In this document: one piece after another, positions 51,621 through 59,857 of the stretch
Layout: every line of letters begins with the position of its first letter
Numbering within the stretch: the first letter of the stretch is position 1
Source: an uncultured Bacteroidales bacterium
GTDB lineage: Bacteria; Bacteroidota; Bacteroidia; Bacteroidales; UBA932
Direction: 5' to 3'
NCBI GenBank assembly: GCA_900316675.1
Contig: ONDR01000001.1
Span: forward strand, 99,505 to 163,504
Length of the DNA: 64,000 nt
Made by a program: the position numbers and the translations under genes
The notes under the pieces: generated by a model
What the model was told of the DNA's origin: nothing
Seen by the model: the letters and a program-made list of their open reading frames with translations, nothing else
The model's database searches: none

Positions 51621-52055
51621 ATGGGCAGCAGACTCGACCATATAATCAAAGAGAATCTTGCGAGACTTCGCAAGCTTACAGGCATGTCGCAGATAGACTT
51701 TGCCAAGGCTGTCGGCATTGAGCCTAACACCTATTGGAATCTAGAAAAAGGAAAAACCACAATAGTCAACGAGAATCTGGATTTACTGGCCGACTATTAC
51801 AAAGTAAGCGTAGAAAAACTCATACTTGGATATGAGCCCCTGGACATGGATTCCGACCCTCGTCTGGAAGAATTCAAAAAAGAATACGGGCAGCGCAAAG
51901 AGCTTGAAGCAGACCATCTTCTTAAAGAAAACATCCGCCTGAAAGCAGAGCTTGAGCAACAAAAAGACATCATCGAGATACTTAAGACCACTATTGAGGA
52001 CAAAACGCAAATAATTAACTTTCAAAAACGCCTCAAAAGCCAAAAAAGTGACTAA
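51621..52055 (+). CDS. XRE-family regulator with coiled-coil tail
   Basis: 144 residues from ATG 51621; the open frame begins three codons earlier at a TTG. An N-terminal Cro/C1-type HTH covers about 8-65 (NLARLRKLTGMSQIDFAKAVGIEPNTYWNLEKGKTTIVNENLDLLADYYKVSVEKLI). A hinge (YEPLDMDSDPRLEEF) leads to a charged coiled coil (about 85-140, RKELEADHLLKENIRLKAELEQQKDIIEILKTTIEDK) for dimerisation. It starts a run with rnhB 26 bp downstream. The targets are unknown; autoregulation through the repeats upstream is possible. Confidence 0.85.
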   Translation: MGSRLDHIIKENLARLRKLTGMSQIDFAKAVGIEPNTYWNLEKGKTTIVNENLDLLADYYKVSVEKLILGYEPLDMDSDPRLEEFKKEYGQRKELEADHLLKENIRLKAELEQQKDIIEILKTTIEDKTQIINFQKRLKSQKSD

Positions 52056-52081
52056 CTTAGCATTCTATTACGATTGTTAAG

Positions 52082-52714
52082 ATGCACAGGCAGGAAATCT
52101 CGCTTCTTCCATACATGACAGAAGACCTCATCGAGGCCGGGCTTGACGAAGCCGGGCGCGGACCTCTTGCAGGCCCGGTTTTTGCTGCCGCTGTCATCCT
52201 GCCAAGAGATTTCCATCATCCCTTGCTGAACGACTCTAAACAGATGACGCAGAAGGCACGCGAGACTTTGCGTCCCATCATTGAAAAAGAGGCAGTAAGC
52301 TGGGCTGTAGAGGCTGTAAGCCCACAGGAGATAGACCAGATCAACATCCTTGCCGCATCCATAACAGGTATGCAGCGTGCGGTAAGAAGGCTGACTGTTA
52401 AGCCTCAGCTGCTTCTGGTGGATGGTAACAAATTCAAGCCGTTTGACGGCTTTGCATACAAGACTGTCGTACATGGTGATGCGACCTATGCCAGCATCGC
52501 TGCGGCATCGGTACTTGCAAAAACGTGGAGGGACGAATATATGGTAAAATTGGCGGCCGAATTCCCCCAATACGGATGGGACCGCAACATGGGATACCCT
52601 ACCCCGGAGCATATCGAGGCCGTCAGGAAATATGGACTGACACCCCACCACAGGCGCTCGTTCCACCCGAAAGAACTTGAACCAACATTGTTTGATCAAT
52701 TCAATCAGATATGA
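52082..52714 (+). CDS. rnhB: Ribonuclease HII
   Basis: 210 residues. RNase HII motifs: EAGLDEAGRGPLAGPVFAAAVILP with the catalytic Asp-Glu pair, LNDSKQMTQKARE, LLVDGNKFKPF with the third Asp, VHGDATYASIAAASVLAKTWRDEYM with the fourth Asp, and YGWDRNMGYPTPEH. It nicks RNA-DNA hybrids at misincorporated ribonucleotides and primers. The stop overlaps the DPP7 start by 4 bp (ATGA), coupling a DNA-repair enzyme to an exported peptidase. Confidence 0.96.
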   Translation: MHRQEISLLPYMTEDLIEAGLDEAGRGPLAGPVFAAAVILPRDFHHPLLNDSKQMTQKARETLRPIIEKEAVSWAVEAVSPQEIDQINILAASITGMQRAVRRLTVKPQLLLVDGNKFKPFDGFAYKTVVHGDATYASIAAASVLAKTWRDEYMVKLAAEFPQYGWDRNMGYPTPEHIEAVRKYGLTPHHRRSFHPKELEPTLFDQFNQI

Positions 52715-54858
52715 AAAAAATTATTTTATCCTTAGCCGCTGCGCTCGTGATTGGCACATCGGCTTTCGCAGATGAAGGAATGTGGATGCTTCCCCTCCTT
52801 CAGAAAATGAACATCAAAACCATGAAGGCAATGGGCTGCAAACTGTCTGCAGAAGACATTTACAGCATCAACCATTCATCTCTTAAAGACGCTATCGTAC
52901 ACTTTGGCGGCGGTTGCACCGGAGAAGTTATCTCTGACCAGGGACTGCTGGTTACCAACCACCACTGCGGTTACAGCAATATCCAGAAGCTCTCTACCCC
53001 CGAGCACAACTATCTTGAGGATGGTTACTGGGCAATGAACCTTGGCGAGGAACTTCCCGCTGCCGGTCTTACCGTCACCTTCCTTGAGAACATGACAGAG
53101 GTTACTTCCATTCTGACCAAGGCCTACGACGCTGCCCTGGAGCTTACCAAGGACGAGGAAGCTGCAGAGAAAGCACGCAAGGCCGCAGAGGACGAGCTCA
53201 AGACCAAAGCAGAGGCTGACTACCCCAACTGCAAGGCCCAGATTACAAGCTTCTACAACACAAATGTTTACTATCTTATTGTGTATAAGACATATAAGGA
53301 CATTCGTTTTGTAGGCGCTCCCCCAGCATCAGTAGGTAAATTCGGTGGAGAAACAGACAACTGGATGTGGCCCCGTCACACCGGAGACTTCTCTATGTTC
53401 CGTATCTATGCCGGCCCCGACAACGAGCCCGCAGAGTACTCAGAGAACAACGTTCCCTACCGCCCCAAGAAGAGCCTTAAGATATCCCTGAAGGGCGTTA
53501 AGGAGGGTGATTTCTCCTTCATCATGGGTTATCCCGGACGTACTCAGCGCTTCCAGACCGCTGCCCAACTGCAGAACATGATTGACGAGTTCATGGTTTC
53601 TGTAGGTGCCCGTACCGCCCGTCAGGAAGTAATGTGGGAAGGCATGGAGTCCGATCCTACCATCCGCCTGCAGTATGCAGACAAATATGCCAGCAGCGCA
53701 AATGGCTGGAAGAAGTGGCAGGGAGAGAAGCTCGCCTTCGAGAAACTGAACATCATCGGCCGCGAAAAAGAGAAAGAGCAGGCCTTCATGGCCTGGGTTA
53801 ACCAGGACCAGGAGCGCGTAAAGAAATACGGCGACGCCCTTGAAGAGATCGAAAGGATTGAAAACCTTTCCGCAAAGCCCGCCAAGGAGATGACCCTTCT
53901 TGTCGAGAGCATCTACAACATTGGAACCAACAATGTTTACAGCCGCTTCATGCGCGTTTACGGTAGGGAAATCCGTCAGAATCCTGCCGACTCAGTTAAT
54001 ATTATAAAGAAGGCCGTAGAGTCTGCAAAGGGCGCTTTCAAGGACATCAACATTCCTCTTGAGAAGAAGATGGCAAAGCGAATGCTGAACTACTACAGGG
54101 AGCTGGCAGACACATCCGCTTACCTGAACGGTATCGGCGATTTTGCAACAATGGATATCGACAAGTATGTTGAGGATCTGTTCGACAACAGTATTTTCGC
54201 TTCCGTAGAAAAGCTTGACCAGCTTGCACAGAACCCCAACTCCGCTGCAATCAAGAACGACCCTGAAATCAAGCTTTACGAAGACTTCTTCAAGGTTTAC
54301 ATGAAGAAGGCCCAGTATGCTACCCTCGATCATGAGGCCGAGGCTAAGGCTTCCAAGGCCTTTGCAGCAGGTATCCTTGAGTGGGAGGCAGGCAAGCCTT
54401 CATACCCGGATGCAAACTCTACCATGCGTCTTACCTACGGTAAGGTTGGCGGTTATTCTCCCAAGAACGGTATGTGGTGCAACCACTACACCACCCTTGA
54501 CGGTGTGATGGAGAAAGAAGATCCCAACAACTACGAGTTCATTGTTCCGGCAAGGCTGAAAGAGCTTTGGAAGGCAAAAGATTATGGTCAGTATGCCGAT
54601 GCTACCGGCAACCTGCCTACCTGCTTCCTTACCAACAACGACATCACCGGCGGTAACTCCGGCAGCCCCGTACTGAATGCAAAGGGCGAACTGATTGGCC
54701 TTGCATTCGACGGCAACTGGGAGTCAATGTCCAGCGATGTAATGTTCGAGCCCGACCTCCAGAGGTGCATCTGCGTAGACATTCGCTACGTACTGTTCAT
54801 GATGGACAAGTATGGCAAGGCCGGCTGGCTGCTTAAAGAGATGAATATCGTTAAGTAA
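52711..54858 (+). CDS. dpp7: S46-family dipeptidyl-peptidase, DPP7 type
   Basis: 715 residues with a signal peptide (MKKIILSLAAALVIGTSAFA). Catalytic His lies in TNHHCGY (His84/85) and the nucleophile Ser650 in GGNSGSPV. Eighteen residues after the Ser, the specificity position is Gly (LAFDGNW, Gly668). In P. gingivalis DPP7 this is Gly, while DPP11 has Arg, so hydrophobic P1 residues should be preferred over Asp/Glu. The C-terminal VDIRYVLFMMDKYG block is typical of the family. It removes N-terminal dipeptides from peptides in the periplasm, feeding amino-acid catabolism. mrp follows with no gap. Confidence 0.93.
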   Translation: MKKIILSLAAALVIGTSAFADEGMWMLPLLQKMNIKTMKAMGCKLSAEDIYSINHSSLKDAIVHFGGGCTGEVISDQGLLVTNHHCGYSNIQKLSTPEHNYLEDGYWAMNLGEELPAAGLTVTFLENMTEVTSILTKAYDAALELTKDEEAAEKARKAAEDELKTKAEADYPNCKAQITSFYNTNVYYLIVYKTYKDIRFVGAPPASVGKFGGETDNWMWPRHTGDFSMFRIYAGPDNEPAEYSENNVPYRPKKSLKISLKGVKEGDFSFIMGYPGRTQRFQTAAQLQNMIDEFMVSVGARTARQEVMWEGMESDPTIRLQYADKYASSANGWKKWQGEKLAFEKLNIIGREKEKEQAFMAWVNQDQERVKKYGDALEEIERIENLSAKPAKEMTLLVESIYNIGTNNVYSRFMRVYGREIRQNPADSVNIIKKAVESAKGAFKDINIPLEKKMAKRMLNYYRELADTSAYLNGIGDFATMDIDKYVEDLFDNSIFASVEKLDQLAQNPNSAAIKNDPEIKLYEDFFKVYMKKAQYATLDHEAEAKASKAFAAGILEWEAGKPSYPDANSTMRLTYGKVGGYSPKNGMWCNHYTTLDGVMEKEDPNNYEFIVPARLKELWKAKDYGQYADATGNLPTCFLTNNDITGGNSGSPVLNAKGELIGLAFDGNWESMSSDVMFEPDLQRCICVDIRYVLFMMDKYGKAGWLLKEMNIVK

Positions 54859-55917
54859 ATGGATATACTTGAAATACTGAAAACCGTCCAGCATCCCGGC
54901 AAAGGCGACAAGAATCTGGTCGAGCTTGGGATGGTGGGCGCTGTGAGCGAGACTCCCGGCAAAGTAGAGGTTGAACTTCTGTTCCCCAAGAACCGGGATC
55001 CCTTGGCAGAATACCTTATCGGCAGTGCGCGCGCGGCTTTATACCGTGCGCTGCCGGCCGGTACAGAAATAGTGGTGACCTCAAAGGTGGCTGCCGCAGA
55101 GCCCAAGGCCAAGAAGCCCAATGTCAATGACCTTACTCTTGACGAGATTAACAACGTGCGTCATATCATTGGCATCGCTTCCGGCAAGGGTGGCGTTGGC
55201 AAATCCACCGTGGCTGTAAATCTGGCCGTTGCCCTGGCCCGCCTTGGTTATAGGGTTGGCCTGGCCGATGCCGACGTTTACGGTCCTTCCGTGCCTATCA
55301 TGACCGGAACGGAGGGCGTTAACCCCGAAGCCATTGAAGAAGACGGTAAGACCGTGATTATGCCAATAGAGAAGTTTGGCGTAAAGTGGATGTCCATTGG
55401 TTACTTCGCCCAGGCCGGACAGGCGCTTATCTGGCGCGGTCCCATGGCCTGCAACGCTCTTAAGCAGATGATTCTGCAGGTGCGCTGGGGTGTCCTGGAC
55501 TTCCTGTTGATTGACATGCCTCCGGGAACCGGAGATATCCATATCAGCCTTATTGGCGACATCCCCATGGAGGGTGCGGTAATAGTTACCACTCCGCAGG
55601 CCGTTGCCCTGGCCGATGTAGAGAAGGGTGTGGACATGTTCCGCAACGCCAAGGTTAACAAGAAGTTGTTCGGTCTGGTAGAGAATATGGCGTGGTTCAC
55701 GCCGGAAGAGCTTCCACAGAACAAGTACTATATCTTTGGCCGTGACGGTGGCGTCAAGATGGCCTCCCGTTTTGACATGCCTTTGCTTGGACAGATTCCA
55801 ATTGTTCAGGGAATTCGCGAATGCGGAGACTCCGGCGAGCCCATCGCCCTGTCTTCCCGCCCCGACGCCGTTGCCTTCCTGGATCTGGCCCAGCGCCTGG
55901 CGCAAGAGGCCGATTAG
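54859..55917 (+). CDS. mrp: Mrp/ApbC-family P-loop ATPase, Fe-S carrier
   Basis: 352 residues. An N-terminal MIP18/DUF59-like domain (1-90) is followed by the P-loop GKGGVGKST (109-117), GLADADVYGPSVPIM, the ATPase motif LIDMPPGTGDIHISL and VTTPQAVALADVEKGVDMF. The C-terminal part reads VENMAWFTPEELPQNKYYIFG, without the CxxC found in many Mrp/Nbp35 proteins. It is expected to hold or transfer Fe-S clusters; the loss of CxxC leaves the cluster ligands open. It starts immediately after the DPP7 stop, and its own stop overlaps the convergent YfhO-like gene by 4 bp. Confidence 0.92.
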   Translation: MDILEILKTVQHPGKGDKNLVELGMVGAVSETPGKVEVELLFPKNRDPLAEYLIGSARAALYRALPAGTEIVVTSKVAAAEPKAKKPNVNDLTLDEINNVRHIIGIASGKGGVGKSTVAVNLAVALARLGYRVGLADADVYGPSVPIMTGTEGVNPEAIEEDGKTVIMPIEKFGVKWMSIGYFAQAGQALIWRGPMACNALKQMILQVRWGVLDFLLIDMPPGTGDIHISLIGDIPMEGAVIVTTPQAVALADVEKGVDMFRNAKVNKKLFGLVENMAWFTPEELPQNKYYIFGRDGGVKMASRFDMPLLGQIPIVQGIRECGDSGEPIALSSRPDAVAFLDLAQRLAQEAD

Positions 55918-58499
55918 CGGCGGGCGTGAAGGCGAAGGCCGAGGGCGGCAAGGAGTAGCAGCAGGAGGGTCCAGCTGCTGACGGCAGAGATGGTGCGGCC
56001 GGTCTTGTAAGACTGGGGCTCGAAGCGCATCACTACGTCGTAGTCGCCGGCAGGCAAAAGCGCGCTGCGAAGGGCCCAGTCGGCCTTTTGCAAGGTAACA
56101 TCAGCCACCTTGGTGCCATTGGCATCCTCTAGCCAGGCCGTCCAACCATAAGGGCACCAGATCTCACTGAAGACCGCCAGTTTTGCAGACTCGGAACTAT
56201 AATGGTAGCGCAACTGGTTAGGAGCATATTCCGTCATGGCGATGGTAGGCGCTGCCGCAGTAGAATCCGGGGCGGCATAAGCATCCAGGACATCGGCAGA
56301 AGAACCGGAAGGCAGAACTGCCGTAGTAGCCATGTCTATGGCATCAAGAAGGGCTATCTCTTCATCTGCAGTATTGGCAATCACGGCCTTATCTACGAAC
56401 CAAGCGCTGCCAAGAGCCTGAGGGTTCTGAAGCGGCGGCATGCCGGCATCCAAAATAATATACTTGCAGTTGAGGGCAGAGAGAACCGGCAGGGCGGCCA
56501 GCGAATCCTGGGCATCCTGCAGGGTAGCAGCACCCTTCAGAGAAGCATAAATAGAAGAAATCTCACCAGTTAAATACCTGTCTATCAAGTCCTGATAACG
56601 CTGGAACTTAACAGGTGAATAACCTCCGATATTCTTGTGCCAATAGCTTGGAGTCGCGTCGTTGAAAACATTTACCGTAAGATCCAGAACCCTGTAAGAA
56701 GGATCCTCGTCCGCCAGTATGTACTTATCTACATCGCGGATGGTAAAGTGGGAATCGAACTGTCTCTGGGATACAAAATGACTGGAATTAAGGTAGCGCT
56801 TGCCAACAACGAACATATTGGCTACCAGCATTATGCAGATTCCGGCGCCGGCAAGTATGCTGCGGGAATCGCGACGGCTGGTGCTCTTTGGCCGGTAAGA
56901 CCAGAAAATAAGCGCCGCCGTTGCAAGGATGAGCAGCAGGGAAGAAAGGGCATCGCCACGCATAAGCGACTTGCGGTCATCGGCCAGAGCGCCGGCCAGG
57001 GAGGCATCGTAACCGCTGTCAGATGCAGAATGGAAGGTGCCCACGAAGCCGGGGAACAGCCAGCAAAGCAGGCAGAATCCAGCCGTGATGGCAGTTGCAA
57101 TTGAAAGGCTCCTAAGCACGACATTCTTGTCATAATGCCCCTTAAGCACGCGGTCCAGGGCCAGGAAGCCAAGAATCGGGAAGGTGAACTGCAAGATGAC
57201 AAGGGCCATCGATACCGTCCTGAACTTGTTGTAGAACGGCATGGTGTCGAACCAGAACTTGTTGAAGCCCCTGAAGATGCCGGAAAGCAGGTCCGTCCTG
57301 CCGTAAGCGCCGCCCAGGGCCAGAAGTATGCCTATCACGGAAGGAATCAGCACCCACCATTTTGTCTTGCCTTTTGGCAGGCACAGGCCCAGGACAAACA
57401 GAAAGACAGTTATAGCACCTATGTACATTGGACCGGCCGTGAACGGCTGGGGTCCCCAATACATGGGCAGGGCCTTTGCCACCTCGCGGGTATTGGTTTG
57501 GCCGTACTGTTTTAGCAGTTTTACCGTTGCCGATTTGTCCGGATCCACAGCCCCCGACGATGAGCCACCATTGTAGTTGGGGATCATCAGGTTGGGCAGT
57601 TCCTCAACGCCGTAAGACCATTGGGTAGCATATTCAAACGCCAGACCTTTGTTCTTGCCGCCATCGGTATTGGTCAGTTCCGACCCGCCCCTCATTGTCT
57701 GTTTGGTATATTCCCATGTAGGGATGAGCCTGTTTGCGTTGGTTGCTATTCCGATGCTGCAAAAAACCACCAACAGGCCCGATGCAACCAGGAATCTTCG
57801 AAGCTGTTCTTTACGCTTCATCAGTATCCAAACCAGCAGCACAAGCACATAGGAAATGATGATCAAGGCCAGGTAGTACGATATCTGGACGTGATTTGCC
57901 TTTATCTGGAAATTTAATGCGATGCCTGTAAGTATGGGGCCGATCACCATTGCTGCAAGGTTCTGCCACTTGCCGCCGATAGGTTTCCGGTCCGATTTAA
58001 GAGCTTTTCTGTAGGTGTAGATTACGCCCGCCAGAACCCAGGGCGCCCAGGCCAGGGCCAGCATTTTTGCATTATGGCCAACCTGGATAATCTGCAGGTT
58101 GTAAGAGCAGAACGTCACCGCTACGGCGCCGGCTGCGCCCAGAAGCGGATGCACGCCCAAAGCCAGCATTAGCAGGAAGGCACCCAGAAGCGAGATGAAA
58201 AGATAGCTTGCCGGACGCTTTCCCGTAAGGAAAAGGTCAAAGATACTCTGGGTGGCATCTCCCTGGTTATTGCCAGTGAGCATGGTTGTAGGCATGCCGC
58301 CAAACATGCTGTCTGTCCAGGCCGTGCGGTCATCCGGATGTGCGGCGTTCCACTCGTTAGCCTCGTGGGCCATGCCCACGTAACCGGTGATGTCGCTCTG
58401 GTTTACGATTTTACCGCCAAGGACTTCCGGCACAAAGCCGTAAGCAATAACAAGGAATGCGGCAATGATGCCTGCGTAAACAAGTATCTTCTTTTTCAT
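55914..58499 (-). CDS. YfhO-like multi-spanning membrane protein
   Basis: 861 residues with about 12-13 membrane helices in the N-terminal two thirds and a last one at 840-860. The YfhO/GT-C-like features are an N-terminal helix, a long extracytoplasmic loop with WNAAHPDDRTAWTDSMFGGMPT, and a C-terminal beta-rich soluble region (about 590-830). YfhO proteins are GT-C-type relatives implicated in glycosylation of envelope polymers in Gram-positives; the substrate here is unknown. The start overlaps the GT4 stop by 1 bp, so both form a glycosylation operon. Confidence 0.87.
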   Translation of the reverse strand: MKKKILVYAGIIAAFLVIAYGFVPEVLGGKIVNQSDITGYVGMAHEANEWNAAHPDDRTAWTDSMFGGMPTTMLTGNNQGDATQSIFDLFLTGKRPASYLFISLLGAFLLMLALGVHPLLGAAGAVAVTFCSYNLQIIQVGHNAKMLALAWAPWVLAGVIYTYRKALKSDRKPIGGKWQNLAAMVIGPILTGIALNFQIKANHVQISYYLALIIISYVLVLLVWILMKRKEQLRRFLVASGLLVVFCSIGIATNANRLIPTWEYTKQTMRGGSELTNTDGGKNKGLAFEYATQWSYGVEELPNLMIPNYNGGSSSGAVDPDKSATVKLLKQYGQTNTREVAKALPMYWGPQPFTAGPMYIGAITVFLFVLGLCLPKGKTKWWVLIPSVIGILLALGGAYGRTDLLSGIFRGFNKFWFDTMPFYNKFRTVSMALVILQFTFPILGFLALDRVLKGHYDKNVVLRSLSIATAITAGFCLLCWLFPGFVGTFHSASDSGYDASLAGALADDRKSLMRGDALSSLLLILATAALIFWSYRPKSTSRRDSRSILAGAGICIMLVANMFVVGKRYLNSSHFVSQRQFDSHFTIRDVDKYILADEDPSYRVLDLTVNVFNDATPSYWHKNIGGYSPVKFQRYQDLIDRYLTGEISSIYASLKGAATLQDAQDSLAALPVLSALNCKYIILDAGMPPLQNPQALGSAWFVDKAVIANTADEEIALLDAIDMATTAVLPSGSSADVLDAYAAPDSTAAAPTIAMTEYAPNQLRYHYSSESAKLAVFSEIWCPYGWTAWLEDANGTKVADVTLQKADWALRSALLPAGDYDVVMRFEPQSYKTGRTISAVSSWTLLLLLLAALGLRLHARR

Positions 58500-59815
58500 T
58501 ATCTCTTGGTTTTATCCAGCAGGGCAGCCATTGCTTTGGCCGTTTCCCTGCGGGAATATTTCTCTATATTTCCACCTTTAAACAGGCCTCCGTCGGCCCC
58601 GATGCGGCATTCTCCCGCAAGGAAGGCCTTCCAGGCCCTGTCCACAAAGTCACTAAGCGCAGCCTTGTCTTCCCATCCGGCGGTAAAGCCGGCACCAGCA
58701 TCGGCAACGACGCGGGCCATGGCTCCGTCTGTCTGACCAATACCCAGAATGGGTTTACATGCTCCCAGATATTCAAAAAGCTTGCCCGGCAGGGTGGCCC
58801 TGTACTCCGGTTCTTTACGAAGCGGAAGAAGCAGAACCGCGGCCCCGGCCTGTTCCCGAACGACGACCTCGTGGTTAACATAGCCCAGGTCTACAAGGTT
58901 GGCTTCAAGGCCGGCTGCCTTTATAGAGTCAAAAATCTGGGTATCGGTTTTCCCGGCCAGGCGGATACGCAGCTTTTGGGCAAACATCGCGTCCTGACGG
59001 CACTTGTCTGCAAGGACCTCCCACAACAATTCCGGATTGCCGTCAGCGGCGAACTGGCCGGTGTGGGTCATATTAAAGAAGCCATCGTCGACAGGCGCAC
59101 CGGCAAAATTGAAATCGTCCGGATCGAAGCCGTTGGTTATCAGCTCGACAGGCGTTGCTGTCATTTGACGGAACTCTTCCTGAACCAACGGGGACACGGC
59201 AACCACAACGGAAGCATCGTCCAGAACCTGCTGCTCCAATTTCTGATGCTTTGCAGTTGTATGCTTGGACAGGCCAAGATGCTTGAAATAAAAAATCTTG
59301 GTCCAGGGGTCCCTGAAATCTGCTACCCACGGGATGCCGGTCGCAAGGGAAACCTTGCGGGCGATAAGATGCATGGAATGAGGCGGGCCGGTACTTACAA
59401 TTACGTCTACCGGATGCTCTTTCAAGTATTTTTTTAGAAATTTTACAGAGGGCTTTACCCAGCTTACGCGCGGATCCGGCACAAAAAAGCGGCCGCGGAT
59501 AGCCATCATCAGGCGCTGCTTCCAGCTTTTTTTGCCGGCATTGACCATGTTAACCTGAGACTGGCTGGCGGCTTTGCCGGTAAGCTTTCTGTAAATGCTG
59601 TAAATCTCTGTGATAGGCCTTTTTACAACCTGAACCTCTGGCGGGATATCGGCCTCTAGGGTATAGTCAACAGACTGCATCTCCGGGTTCTGCGGAGTAT
59701 AAATCACCGGCTGCCAGCCGCAGGATGGCAGGTATTTGCTGAACTTAACCCACCTTTGAACGCCGCTGCCGCCTGCCGGAGGCCAGTAATATGTGATGAC
59801 AAGCACCCTCTTCAT
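58499..59815 (-). CDS. Family 4 glycosyltransferase
   Basis: 438 residues. A GT-B fold: the N-terminal motif RVLVITYYWPPAGGSGVQRWVKFSKYLP, VIVSTGPPHSMHLIARKV, WVADFRDPW, and a C-terminal donor-binding part with ITNGFDPDDF, MTHTGQFAADGNPELL, YVNHEVVVREQAGAAVLLLPLR and PGKLFEYLGACKPILGIG (the conserved E..A.G.P). It transfers a sugar from an NDP donor, probably to a surface glycan with the co-transcribed YfhO-like protein. Its ATG is 6 nt after TAATTTTG, so the mRNA is probably leaderless. Divergent from mutS. Confidence 0.92.
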   Translation of the reverse strand: MKRVLVITYYWPPAGGSGVQRWVKFSKYLPSCGWQPVIYTPQNPEMQSVDYTLEADIPPEVQVVKRPITEIYSIYRKLTGKAASQSQVNMVNAGKKSWKQRLMMAIRGRFFVPDPRVSWVKPSVKFLKKYLKEHPVDVIVSTGPPHSMHLIARKVSLATGIPWVADFRDPWTKIFYFKHLGLSKHTTAKHQKLEQQVLDDASVVVAVSPLVQEEFRQMTATPVELITNGFDPDDFNFAGAPVDDGFFNMTHTGQFAADGNPELLWEVLADKCRQDAMFAQKLRIRLAGKTDTQIFDSIKAAGLEANLVDLGYVNHEVVVREQAGAAVLLLPLRKEPEYRATLPGKLFEYLGACKPILGIGQTDGAMARVVADAGAGFTAGWEDKAALSDFVDRAWKAFLAGECRIGADGGLFKGGNIEKYSRRETAKAMAALLDKTKR

Positions 59816-59821
59816 ATTCTA

Positions 59822-59854
59822 CAAAATTACAAAATATTTTGTTTATATTTGCAA
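59822..59854 (-). promoter_or_regulatory. Promoter of the GT4-YfhO operon
   Basis: On the minus strand: TTG at 59854-59852, a 22-bp spacer and TAATTTTG at 59829-59822, ending 6 nt before the ATG at 59815. Confidence 0.6.
59844..59851 (+). promoter_or_regulatory. -7 box of mutS
   Basis: TATATTTG, ending 6 nt before the mutS ATG at 59858. It overlaps the -33 region of the opposite GT4 promoter. Confidence 0.6.
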
Positions 59855-59857
59855 GAC

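Noticed and set aside
59756..59857. Longer mutS start
   Set aside because: The 34 codons span the opposite gene start and the promoter box; the conserved MutS N-terminus starts at 59858.
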